Below, piece by piece: positions 1-7,431 of a DNA stretch of 64,000 nucleotides (position 1 is the first letter of the stretch; each line of letters begins with the position of its first letter). Below the pieces are notes generated by a model. That model saw only the letters and a program-made list of their open reading frames with translations. It did no database searches and was not told the origin of the DNA. Both the position numbers and the translations under genes were made by a program. Source of the DNA: Mediterraneibacter hominis (lineage in GTDB: Bacteria; Bacillota; Clostridia; Lachnospirales; Lachnospiraceae); NCBI RefSeq assembly GCF_014287475.1, contig NZ_JACOPF010000001.1:558001-622000 (forward strand), written 5' to 3'.

Positions 1-250
1 AAGCTTCATGGAGAGAAAGCTTAAAATGAGGCACTCCCAAAATAGCAAGACGTATCATCTCCACACGGTGTTTTAACGCCTTCTCATCCTCTGTTCTGTC
101 GTTATGTGTAGCCGTATCCTTATGAGGCGGATTGCCATTTGGAAGAAACCAGATTTCATCCAGCCCGAAATCCTCATAGGCAAACTCTCCAAGCAGAAGA
201 TGTCCTATATGGACAGGGTCAAACGTACCGCCCATTATCCCTATTTTCAT
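1..250 (-). CDS. nadD: Nicotinate-nucleotide adenylyltransferase, 3' part cut off by window edge
   Basis: Transfers AMP from ATP to nicotinate mononucleotide, making deamido-NAD in NAD synthesis. The first 83 codons are visible. Residues 7-17 read GGTFDPVHIGH, the nucleotidyltransferase alpha/beta phosphodiesterase signature with the HxGH catalytic motif, followed by FLPNGNPPHK, typical of NadD rather than CoaD. The ATG at 250 follows AGGTGAG and lies 9 bp after the yhbY stop. The order obg-yhbY-nadD is the common Firmicutes arrangement and supports the call. The gene continues beyond base 1. Confidence 0.93.
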   Translation of the reverse strand, partial: MKIGIMGGTFDPVHIGHLLLGEFAYEDFGLDEIWFLPNGNPPHKDTATHNDRTEDEKALKHRVEMIRLAILGVPHFKLSLHEA

Positions 251-259
251 ACATCTCAC

Positions 260-550
260 CTATGGAAGAACAATTTTTTTCTTATTATCCTTCCCCTCTT
301 TATATAGAACAATTTTCTTGCCAATCACCTGTACAACCTGCGCGTGTGTTCTTTCTGCTAAAATCTGCGCCAGCTCTTTTGGATCATCCCCACAGTTTTG
401 CAGCACGCTTAATTTGATCAGCTCTCGTGCTTCCAGAGCCTCGGAAACCGCCTCTGTCAAGCCTGGCGTCATGCTGGACTTTCCTATTTGAAAAATAGGC
501 TCCATTGTCATAGCAAGGCTCTTTAAATAAGCTCTTTGTTTTGTCGTCAT
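260..550 (-). CDS. yhbY: YhbY-family RNA-binding (CRM domain) protein
   Basis: A 96-residue CRM-domain protein that family knowledge links to ribosome (pre-50S) assembly. The whole length matches the family: N-terminal helix MTTKQRAYLKSLA, a central IGK...G..L.EAVSEALEARELIK stretch, and the closing QVIGKKIVLYK strand. The start has AGGAGAAAAAGAA in front. It sits 18 bp after obgE and 9 bp before nadD, so it is co-transcribed. No unusual features. Confidence 0.92.
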   Translation of the reverse strand: MTTKQRAYLKSLAMTMEPIFQIGKSSMTPGLTEAVSEALEARELIKLSVLQNCGDDPKELAQILAERTHAQVVQVIGKKIVLYKEGKDNKKKIVLP

Positions 551-568
551 TTCTTTTTCTCCTGTTTC

Positions 569-1852
569 TTATTTATAATAATCAAACTGAAGCCCGTACA
601 TTTTTACGGTATCACCTTCCTGGATACCTGCCTGTTCAAGCTGTTCTAAAATACCTGTATCCTTTAAAAATTTCTGGAAAAATGCAAATCCTTTTTCTGA
701 ATCTAAATTGGTATATCCAAGCATTTTTTCAATCTTGGGACCCTCTACTACATAGATGTCCTCCTCCTTCTCCACTGTAAAAGGAAGATCCTCATAGATT
801 AACTCATCCTCCGGAAAATATTCCTGTTCAAATACAACGGGCGCATCATCCATGGATTCCAACTGTCCGCTTACATAGTATAAAAGCTTGGAAATTCCCT
901 GTCCAGAAACACCAGATATAGGAAATACAGGTATTCCCTGCGGCTCAAATTCTTTTCTTAAACGTTCCACCGGATCTGCTTCTTTATCATATATCAAGTC
1001 TGTCTTATTTGCCGCAATCACCTGTGGGCGCCTTGCAATTTCTGGATTATATGCTTTTAATTCCGCATTGATTTTATAGATGTCCTCAACTGGATCACGT
1101 CCCTCTGTACCAGCGGCATCTACAACATGTATCATTAACTTTGTACGTTCAATATGGCGTAGAAATTCATGTCCAAGTCCCACGCCTTCAGATGCTCCCT
1201 CAATCAATCCAGGTATGTCTGCCATCACAAATCCCTTTGCTCCTTCTAAGTCTACAACACCCAGATTCGGATTCAAGGTCGTAAAATGATAATTGGCAAT
1301 CTTAGGCTCGGCATTCGTGACACGTGAAAGCAAGGTAGATTTTCCTACGTTTGGAAAACCAACCAGCCCGACGTCTGCAATTACCTTTAATTCCAACAAA
1401 ACCTCCAGCTCCATTGCAGGCTGCCCTGGCTGTGCATACTTGGGAACCTGCATAGTTGCAGTGGCAAAATGTTGGTTGCCAAGCCCGCCTTTGCCTCCCT
1501 TTAACACAATCTGCCGTTGATTATCGCCGGACATGTCAGCTACTACTTTGCCGGTTTTTGCCTCTTTGACAACCGTTCCCTCCGGAACATACAGGATTAA
1601 GTCCTTTCCGTCCTTTCCGTGGCATTTTCGCTTTCCGCCTTCTTCCCCGTCACCCGCTGCATATTTCCTTTTATGTCTAAAATCTACCAGGGTATTTAGT
1701 CCTTTGTCAACTTCAAAAATCAGATCGCCGCCTTTACCTCCGTCGCCGCCATCCGGCCCTCCATTTGGAACATACAATTCTCTGCGAAAGCTACAGTGCC
1801 CGTCGCCGCCTTTACCGGATCTTATAAATACCTTTGCTCTGTCTGCAAACAT
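569..1852 (-). CDS. obgE: GTPase ObgE/CgtA
   Basis: Essential ribosome-assembly and stress GTPase acting on the 50S subunit. It is 427 residues long. The glycine-rich Obg fold occupies residues 1-158. The G domain follows with GFPNVGKS at 165-172, DIPG at 212-215 and NKTD at 282-285. A C-terminal OCT domain fills about 350-427, as in Gram-positive Obg. The start has AAAGGAG five bases upstream. A hairpin terminator lies between rpmA and obgE, so some transcription may stop there and obgE level may depend on read-through or a local promoter that I could not place. Confidence 0.97.
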   Translation of the reverse strand: MFADRAKVFIRSGKGGDGHCSFRRELYVPNGGPDGGDGGKGGDLIFEVDKGLNTLVDFRHKRKYAAGDGEEGGKRKCHGKDGKDLILYVPEGTVVKEAKTGKVVADMSGDNQRQIVLKGGKGGLGNQHFATATMQVPKYAQPGQPAMELEVLLELKVIADVGLVGFPNVGKSTLLSRVTNAEPKIANYHFTTLNPNLGVVDLEGAKGFVMADIPGLIEGASEGVGLGHEFLRHIERTKLMIHVVDAAGTEGRDPVEDIYKINAELKAYNPEIARRPQVIAANKTDLIYDKEADPVERLRKEFEPQGIPVFPISGVSGQGISKLLYYVSGQLESMDDAPVVFEQEYFPEDELIYEDLPFTVEKEEDIYVVEGPKIEKMLGYTNLDSEKGFAFFQKFLKDTGILEQLEQAGIQEGDTVKMYGLQFDYYK

Positions 1853-1912
1853 AAATACTCCTTTTTACCATTTGTTCTACATTTCTAAGTTTATTAAGAA
1901 AAATAGCATAAA

Positions 1913-1938
1913 AGCCCCAGACCGAAAAGTCTGAGGCT
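1913..1938 (-). terminator. Hairpin terminator between rpmA and obgE
   Basis: A 10-bp stem (AGCCTCAGAC with GTCTGGGGCT, one G-U on the minus strand) with a six-base loop, followed by TTTTATG. It starts 15 bp after the rpmA stop codon. It probably attenuates rather than abolishes transcription into obgE. Confidence 0.7.
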
Positions 1939-1952
1939 TCACTGTTATACTA

Positions 1953-2237
1953 TTATTCAGCCACTGGATAGATAGAAACCTGTTTCTTATCTCTTCCTTT
2001 TCTTTCATATCTTACGACACCATCTACCAATGCAAATAAAGTATCGTCTCCGCCGCGGCCGACATTCACGCCTGGATGAATTCTGGTTCCGCGCTGTCTG
2101 TAAAGGATATTTCCAGCTTTTACAAACTGTCCGTCTGCTCTTTTCGCTCCTAATCTTTTTGACTCGGAATCACGTCCGTTCTTGGAAGAACCAACTCCTT
2201 TTTTATGCGCAAAAAACTGAAGGTTCATCTTCATCAT
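1953..2237 (-). CDS. rpmA: 50S ribosomal protein L27 with cleavable N-terminal leader
   Basis: L27 of the large subunit, located by the peptidyl-transferase centre. It is 94 residues long. The N-terminus [14 protein letters not shown] has the Firmicutes-type leader ending LQFF, which Prp removes before AHKKG to expose the functional end. The conserved body follows ([30 protein letters not shown]). Two ATGs in tandem (2237 and 2234) follow GGAGGTG; the first is taken. The gene lies directly after prp, its processing protease. Confidence 0.96.
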   Translation of the reverse strand: MMKMNLQFFAHKKGVGSSKNGRDSESKRLGAKRADGQFVKAGNILYRQRGTRIHPGVNVGRGGDDTLFALVDGVVRYERKGRDKKQVSIYPVAE

Positions 2238-2242
2238 AGTAT

Positions 2243-2575
2243 TTACACCTCCTTGAAAATTATGTCAATGTATGAATCATATTCCCTGCTGTTTTCAATC
2301 TCCTCAACTCCGAGAATCATCGACTTCAACAGAAGCTCCGCGTCCTGCGAAGGGGAATTTAAAAAACGGAACTCTACTCTGCCTTTTTCTTCATCCGAAA
2401 CAGAACTTGTCTTATCTGAAGTAAATCTTTCAACAGAATTTATTGTGTTAATGACAAGTGCAGATACAGCAGCACAGACAATGTCATGCCCGCTGTCGTC
2501 AAATCCTGCATGTCCGTCTACATCAAATCCCATATATTCATGCTTTTTGTTTTTATAAATTGTAATCTGAATCAT
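2243..2575 (-). CDS. prp: Ribosomal-processing cysteine protease Prp
   Basis: Cleaves the leader of L27. It is 110 residues long from the ATG at 2575, preceded by AGGTG; a TTG one codon earlier is less likely. With this start the catalytic pair falls at His22 (in GHAG) and Cys34 (in DIVCAAVS), the positions known for the Staphylococcus aureus enzyme. It lies between rplU and rpmA, the invariant Firmicutes position. Only 5 bp separate it from rpmA, so enzyme and substrate are made together. Confidence 0.95.
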   Translation of the reverse strand: MIQITIYKNKKHEYMGFDVDGHAGFDDSGHDIVCAAVSALVINTINSVERFTSDKTSSVSDEEKGRVEFRFLNSPSQDAELLLKSMILGVEEIENSREYDSYIDIIFKEV

Positions 2576-2587
2576 CAAAACACCTGG

Positions 2588-2896
2588 TTAAGCGTTGATT
2601 TTTTCAATCTTAACAGCTGTATACTGCTGTCTGTGACCATTTTTCTTATGGTATCCAGTTTTTCTCTTGTACTTGTAAACAATTACCTTTTTTGCCTTTC
2701 CGTTTTCAACTACAGAAGCTGTTACTGTTGCCCCTGCAACTGTCGGATTTCCAACAACCAGTTTGTCATTATTTACTGCAAGTACCTGATCAAACGTATA
2801 AGTTTCACCGGCTTCTACACCAAGCTTTTCTACCTTAATGATATCGCCTTCAGCTACTTTGTACTGTTTACCACCTGTTGCTATAATTGCGTACAT
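2588..2896 (-). CDS. rplU: 50S ribosomal protein L21
   Basis: A 102-residue large-subunit protein. The N-terminus [14 protein letters not shown] and the C-terminal [17 protein letters not shown] segment are diagnostic. The ATG at 2896 is chosen because AGGAGG ends six bases upstream; an extended frame upstream has no such site. It is the first gene of rplU-prp-rpmA-obgE-yhbY-nadD, behind a consensus promoter and a structured leader. Confidence 0.97.
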   Translation of the reverse strand: MYAIIATGGKQYKVAEGDIIKVEKLGVEAGETYTFDQVLAVNNDKLVVGNPTVAGATVTASVVENGKAKKVIVYKYKRKTGYHKKNGHRQQYTAVKIEKINA

Positions 2897-2986
2897 ATGG
2901 CACCTCCTATTAACATTACTCGCCAATTATGGTGTCTGCCTGTAAAAACAGAACTTAAAATACCTCATTGTGCGGCATACTAGTGT
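2897..2986 (-). ncRNA. Candidate ribosomal L21 leader
   Basis: About 90 transcribed bases lie between the rplU promoter and its ribosome site. The segment contains GCCGCACAATGAGGTA, which resembles my memory of the L21 leader seen upstream of rplU in Firmicutes, and a later pairing partner (GGCAGACACC ... AGGTGCC). Position and partial motif support it. A covariance-model match (Rfam L21_leader) was not run. Confidence 0.5.
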
Positions 2987-3016
2987 AGTATATCATAATC
3001 ATTCTCAATACGTCAA
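2987..3016 (-). promoter_or_regulatory. Sigma-A promoter of the rplU operon
   Basis: On the minus strand, -35 TTGACG (3011-3016), an 18-bp spacer and -10 TATACT (2987-2992). It lies about 90 bp before the rplU start and just downstream of the CBS gene. Confidence 0.8.
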
Positions 3017-3034
3017 TAGATTTCAAGAAAAAAT

Positions 3035-3448
3035 TCATTTATCACAGTCTTCCAGGCGTTCATAGCAGTATTCAATGATACTTCGCCGCGTTATAATGCC
3101 AATAAATTTCTTCTGATCATCTACCACAGGCACAAAATTTTGATTCATTGCCTTTTTAACCAAGTCCTCCATGTCTGAATCTGCAGATACCACGTCGTAA
3201 TCTGCTTTTCGTGGGAAATCCTGTATAAGGATGGACTCGGCCTCTTTTAAATTTAAATCCGTATAGGTTTTAATTCCCCAGAGAATGTCACCTTCTGTAA
3301 TTGTACCCACATATTCTCCTTCACGGTTCAACATAGGAATAGACGCATATTTGTGATATTCCATAGTCTCAAGCACCTGGCGAAGCGTAGCATAGTCATA
3401 AATATATGCAACTTCATTTTTGGGTTTTAAAAAGAACAAAATGTTCAT
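3035..3448 (-). CDS. CBS-domain pair protein
   Basis: A 137-residue protein made of two CBS motifs: the first around IPMLNREGEYVGTITEGDIL (about residues 37-56), the second around FVPVVDDQKKFIGIITRRSI (about 105-124). Such stand-alone pairs usually bind adenosine ligands. No catalytic domain is present. It starts 31 bp after the aspartate kinase gene with GGCGG upstream, so the two are probably co-transcribed, and it could sense adenylate state for that pathway. That link is inference from position only. Confidence 0.85.
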   Translation of the reverse strand: MNILFFLKPKNEVAYIYDYATLRQVLETMEYHKYASIPMLNREGEYVGTITEGDILWGIKTYTDLNLKEAESILIQDFPRKADYDVVSADSDMEDLVKKAMNQNFVPVVDDQKKFIGIITRRSIIEYCYERLEDCDK

Positions 3449-3479
3449 TTGATTCCGCCGCCTTTTTTCTTTTATCCAC

Positions 3480-4799
3480 TTAAATCTGTGTCAATACAAA
3501 AATTTCATATAATGCCCGAATCGCATTTTTAAATTCATCATGTCTGACTCCGACAATGATATTTAACTCGCTGGAGCCCTGATCGATCATTTTTACATTA
3601 ATATGGGCGTGTGCTAAGGCGGAAAAAATTCTTCCGGCTGTCCCGCGCGTAGAACGCATACCACGCCCTACAACAGCAATCAGTGCAAGATCCGACTCAA
3701 GCTCAATGTGATCTGGATTTACTGCCTTGTGGATACCTGCAAGAATTCTCTGTTCCTTCTCTTCAAATTCATTTTTGTGCACAAAAATAGTCATTGTATC
3801 AATACCAGAAGGCATATGTTCAATAGAAATGTTATTTTCTTCAAATACCTGCAGAACTTTCCGGCAGAATCCAATTTCTGAATTCATCATCGCCTTTTCA
3901 ATCGTAATAGAAACAAAGCCGTCTGTTCCTGCAATTCCTGTAATCGTGTATTTGGGCTGCCTGCATGTTCCTTCTACAATAAGTGTTCCCTTATCCTGGG
4001 GTGCATTGGTATTACGAATATTAATCGGGATTCCCGCTTTTCTCACAGGGAAAATCGCATCCTCATGCAAAACACTGGCTCCCATATAAGAAAGCTCTCG
4101 CAGTTCTTTATATGTGATCGTCTCAATGGATTTTGGATTCTTGACAATCCGAGGATCCGCAATTAAAAAACCAGATACATCTGTCCAGTTCTCATACAAA
4201 TCCGCATGTACTGCCAGCGCAACCAGGGAACCGCTTACATCAGAGCCTCCTCTTGAGAACGTTACAACAGTACCATCCTCCTTTGCCCCATAGAATCCAG
4301 GTATCACAGCATTCTCCATATTCGCCAGTCTTTCAGACAGCAGCATATTTGTAACCTCATCATTAAAGCTGCCGTCATCATTAAAACGGATAATCTGCGC
4401 GGCATCGATAAACTCAAATCCTAAATATGCTGCCATAATAATTCCGTTTAAATATTCTCCTCGTGAAGCGGCATAATCTCTTCCGATTTTTTTGCTGAAA
4501 TTTTCCTGTATTATATGAAACTCTTCATCTAAGGAAAGATCCAGATTTAAGCCGTCTATAATCTCCTGATATCTTTCGTGAATTTGTTCCAGCAAATCTA
4601 CAAATTTTTTTTCTTTCACTGCCGCTGCATAACAGTTGTACAGCATATCCGTTACTTTTGTATCTCCTGAAAAGCGTTTCCCCGGAGCAGACGGAACTAC
4701 ATAACGTCTTGCCGAATCCTGGCGGATAATTTCTCCTACCTTTTTAAATTGTTCAGCGCTTGCCAGAGAGCTTCCGCCAAATTTTACTACTTTCTTCAT
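3480..4799 (-). CDS. lysC: Aspartate kinase (439 residues, paired ACT domains)
   Basis: Phosphorylates L-aspartate, the first step toward lysine, threonine and methionine. It begins KKVVKFGGSSLA (kinase motif at residues 6-11), carries FSRGGSDVSGS near 175-190 for substrate binding, and ends with two ACT modules from about 290, containing VSITIEKAMMNSEIGF and ALIAVVGRGMRSTRGT. The ACT modules imply feedback control by an amino acid; which one cannot be told. The gene has its own promoter and no lysine-riboswitch-sized leader. The symbol lysC is by family; the isozyme class is not certain. Confidence 0.93.
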   Translation of the reverse strand: MKKVVKFGGSSLASAEQFKKVGEIIRQDSARRYVVPSAPGKRFSGDTKVTDMLYNCYAAAVKEKKFVDLLEQIHERYQEIIDGLNLDLSLDEEFHIIQENFSKKIGRDYAASRGEYLNGIIMAAYLGFEFIDAAQIIRFNDDGSFNDEVTNMLLSERLANMENAVIPGFYGAKEDGTVVTFSRGGSDVSGSLVALAVHADLYENWTDVSGFLIADPRIVKNPKSIETITYKELRELSYMGASVLHEDAIFPVRKAGIPINIRNTNAPQDKGTLIVEGTCRQPKYTITGIAGTDGFVSITIEKAMMNSEIGFCRKVLQVFEENNISIEHMPSGIDTMTIFVHKNEFEEKEQRILAGIHKAVNPDHIELESDLALIAVVGRGMRSTRGTAGRIFSALAHAHINVKMIDQGSSELNIIVGVRHDEFKNAIRALYEIFVLTQI

Positions 4800-4872
4800 C
4801 TTTTCTATTTCCTCCAGACAGTTTTTTCGCTATTAGTGGGAAAATCCTGTATTCTCCGCATTCTAGTACCAT

Positions 4873-4901
4873 ATTATACCGCTTCTTTAAAGTCTTGTAA
4901 A
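4873..4901 (-). promoter_or_regulatory. Sigma-A promoter of aspartate kinase
   Basis: Minus strand TTTACA (4896-4901), 17-bp spacer, TATAAT (4873-4878). It gives a leader of roughly 65 bases before the lysC start. Confidence 0.75.
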
Positions 4902-4904
4902 TCT

Positions 4905-5384
4905 TTATTTTATGACGTCCGCATATTGTGCACCCACTGTCTCTTTCAAATCAACCGGACGCAGCTTTATCTGCATGCCTGGTTTTCCACCGCTGACGTA
5001 CAAAAATTCCAGCTTTTGGGCGGTGGTGTCGATCACCGTAGAATATTGTTTTTTCATCCCGATTGCAGTGCACCCGCCCCTTATATAACCTGTCACAGCG
5101 GGCAATTGTTTTACCGGAAGCATTTCCAATGCCTTTTCCTTTACTGTACGCGCCGCTTTTTTTAAATCTAATTCCGCTTCTATCGGTATGACAAATACAT
5201 AATATTCCCCGCTTTTTCCTGTCGTTACAAGGGTTTTATACACATATGCGCGTGGAAGTCCGGCTTTATCTGCCGCAGTAATTCCATCTATAAAAACAGC
5301 ACAGTCATAAGTCTGGTATTCATATGAAATTTTATTTCTGTCTAAAATCCGCATAGCATTTGTCTTTAATTCTTTTTTACTCAT
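4905..5384 (-). CDS. ybaK: YbaK/EbsC-type Cys-tRNA(Pro) deacylase
   Basis: Editing enzyme that hydrolyses Cys mischarged on tRNA-Pro. It is 159 residues long. Typical features are the N-terminal helix with TNAMRILDRNKISYEYQTY, the VYKTLVTTG motif with the conserved lysine (about residue 50), and GYIRGGCTAIGMKK near 100-112. The start has AGGAGG four bases upstream. An 18-bp palindrome covers the region just before the ribosome site. It is a single gene between lysC and the RNase E/G gene. Confidence 0.92.
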   Translation of the reverse strand: MSKKELKTNAMRILDRNKISYEYQTYDCAVFIDGITAADKAGLPRAYVYKTLVTTGKSGEYYVFVIPIEAELDLKKAARTVKEKALEMLPVKQLPAVTGYIRGGCTAIGMKKQYSTVIDTTAQKLEFLYVSGGKPGMQIKLRPVDLKETVGAQYADVIK

Positions 5385-5400
5385 GTTTCCTCCTTTATTA

Positions 5401-5418
5401 TTGTATACGATTATACAA
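5401..5418. promoter_or_regulatory. Palindrome in front of ybaK (possible operator)
   Basis: TTGTATACGATTATACAA is a 7-bp inverted repeat around a 4-base centre. On the minus strand its left half includes TATAAT, so a repressor bound here would cover a -10 box. The -35 match is poor and no regulator is adjacent, so this is only a candidate. Confidence 0.35.
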
Positions 5419-5478
5419 TCTTAGAAGTGAAGTAATATTTAAAAATACAATTCTTATATAAAACAAAAATAAATCGTA

Positions 5479-6696
5479 TTATTGTATGCAATTTATAGCG
5501 GCAACTACTTCGTGCAATGGTTTGCGTACTTTTTTCCTTGTTATCTCTACCAACTGCAGTGGTGTGACATCTACAAGTGTCGTCTGTATTGGGTCTTTTT
5601 CTAGATATGCTTTGAATTCCTTCAGGAGCGCCTTCCATTCTTCGTCGGAATCCATATTGATAAAATCCACTATAATTATTCCAGAAAGATTCCGAATTCT
5701 AATTTGATGTGCTGCCTCTTTTGCAGCCTCTAAATTCACCCTAAAGCCTGCATCCTGGCATTTCTTTTTTGCAGTATACTTACCGGAATTGACATCTATT
5801 ACCGTCAGCGCTTCTGTCGGCTGAACAACCAGGTATCCTCCATTTTTCAACCACACATGTTCTTTCAACGCTCGCTCTAATGCCTGCTCTGTACTGTACA
5901 ATTTAGAAAGAGAGAGCTGTTTATCTTCATAAAGCCTCAATTTAGGCAGAATTTCAGGTTGTTCCTTTTCAAAATAATTATGTATTCTTGTATACAATTC
6001 ATTGCTTTCTACAACAATTTCTTCTAGTCCCTCTGTATACACATTTTTTAAATCTGTAATATAAGCCGGAGGTGCCGATTTTAGACAGGAATAACAGGGT
6101 CTTGTCCTGGCCCTTTGCAAAATAGCATCATATTCTTCTTTCAGCCTGTATATTTCCTTGAGCACTTCATCAAAAGAAACTGTCGCCGCGTTGGTACGGA
6201 CAATCACTCCAAAAGCATCATTCTTAAGATGGGCAAGCTCTGCTTTGTATGCTTCTTTTTGTTCTTTCGGCAATTTGCCTGATACACCGATGCGGGTATT
6301 TCCATGTGTCAAAACAGCGAACCTGCCTGTGAGACTTATGTTGCTTGTGACGGTCGCCGCTTTTGTTTTTACTGCTTCTTTATTTATCTGCACGAGCAGC
6401 TCATCATCTATACAAATTGGCTTTTTCCCCTTTTTATCTGTAAAAAAAGCATGTTCTGCCTGGCTTATATCGTAATAACAGGTAATTCCTTTCTGAATTT
6501 CGATAAAGGCGGCTCCAATATTTGCCACGATTGTCTTGACTCTTCCTACATAAATATTTCCAAGCTCCGGCTCTCTTTTCTGATCTTCATTCTTTAAGGG
6601 AGAGCAGTGTATCTCCACGATTTTATCCTCTTCTAAAAAGTAAGTCCATACCGTCGTTTCCTTAAGAATGATCAAAACTTTTCTCTTTTGACACAT
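5479..6696 (-). CDS. rng: Ribonuclease E/G family endoribonuclease (short form)
   Basis: Single-strand-specific RNA endonuclease. It is 405 residues long from the ATG at 6696 (GGAGG just upstream; a TTG four codons earlier overlaps the ribosome site and is rejected). An S1-like region covers about 46-105. The DNase-I-like catalytic part holds IDVNSGK with Asp at about 301 and IIVDFINM with Asp at about 344, the two metal ligands. The long C-terminal scaffold of RNase E is absent, as in RNase G. It lies 18 bp after the radical-SAM-associated gene, the usual clostridial neighbourhood upstream of rplU. Confidence 0.9.
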   Translation of the reverse strand: MCQKRKVLIILKETTVWTYFLEEDKIVEIHCSPLKNEDQKREPELGNIYVGRVKTIVANIGAAFIEIQKGITCYYDISQAEHAFFTDKKGKKPICIDDELLVQINKEAVKTKAATVTSNISLTGRFAVLTHGNTRIGVSGKLPKEQKEAYKAELAHLKNDAFGVIVRTNAATVSFDEVLKEIYRLKEEYDAILQRARTRPCYSCLKSAPPAYITDLKNVYTEGLEEIVVESNELYTRIHNYFEKEQPEILPKLRLYEDKQLSLSKLYSTEQALERALKEHVWLKNGGYLVVQPTEALTVIDVNSGKYTAKKKCQDAGFRVNLEAAKEAAHQIRIRNLSGIIIVDFINMDSDEEWKALLKEFKAYLEKDPIQTTLVDVTPLQLVEITRKKVRKPLHEVVAAINCIQ

Positions 6697-6714
6697 TTTT
6701 TCCTCCAAATATGT

Positions 6715-7431
6715 TCAGGCATACGTTTGTGTTATATCTTTTCCCAATGCTTCTAGTGCAACCAGTTTCTTTTCTTTCTCATCTCCTGTATCTGCATACA
6801 TCTCCATTCGATGGTGGAAAAATTTGAACTCTTTGGGAGAAAGCTTAAGAAAGTTTAAGAATGCTTCCATAACAAGTCCTGGTTTTACATTCTCTTTACT
6901 TCCGGCAGCTACCTGCATGTATATTTTGTCTTCCTGTGGTTCAAGCCGATAAATAAGAGGACGGATATTTACTTCCCGTTCACTTCTCTTTGTCTGTTTT
7001 AAAATCCATATTTCCGGCTGACTGTAAAATGATGTAAGCTGTTTTGTCCAATCTGCCGGAAGCTGTCCTGCTGCAACGCTTGTCAGGTAATCTGCCGCAG
7101 CCAGGATTGTCATACCGGTCATTTTCTTCTCATCTGCAATTTTTTTGAAGCTAATGACCTCTATCCCTTCTACACACGCTTCATTCATTCGTCTGACAGC
7201 TTCTTTGCTTTCTATCGGTTCCTTTAATTCGATGTCAAAATATTCCCCATCACTGGAAAGTCCAATACCCAGGGGATTCGCAAAAGACATAATCATATGG
7301 GGACTGAATCCTCCTGTAAATGCAATCGGTATTTCCGCCCTGCGCATGACCTTCTGGAAAAAGCGCATCACATCCAGATGCCCGATAAAACGCATGGCTC
7401 CGTACTTTCTGAATTTAATTCTTGCTTTCAA
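6715..7431 (-). CDS. TIGR03936-type radical-SAM-associated protein (DUF2344)
   Basis: A 238-residue protein that always accompanies the TIGR03960 radical SAM enzyme. It begins KARIKFRKYGAMRFIGHLDVMRFF, then GFSPHMIMSFANPLGIG, both family hallmarks. The TTG at 7431 is chosen because GGAGG lies seven bases upstream; it overlaps the end of the radical SAM gene by 17 bp, so translation is probably coupled. The function is not established; tRNA or rRNA modification is often suggested. Confidence 0.85.
   Translation of the reverse strand: MKARIKFRKYGAMRFIGHLDVMRFFQKVMRRAEIPIAFTGGFSPHMIMSFANPLGIGLSSDGEYFDIELKEPIESKEAVRRMNEACVEGIEVISFKKIADEKKMTGMTILAAADYLTSVAAGQLPADWTKQLTSFYSQPEIWILKQTKRSEREVNIRPLIYRLEPQEDKIYMQVAAGSKENVKPGLVMEAFLNFLKLSPKEFKFFHHRMEMYADTGDEKEKKLVALEALGKDITQTYA

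Noticed and set aside
4800..4904. Lysine riboswitch in front of aspartate kinase
   Set aside because: The leader after the promoter is only about 65-75 bases, far too short for that riboswitch.
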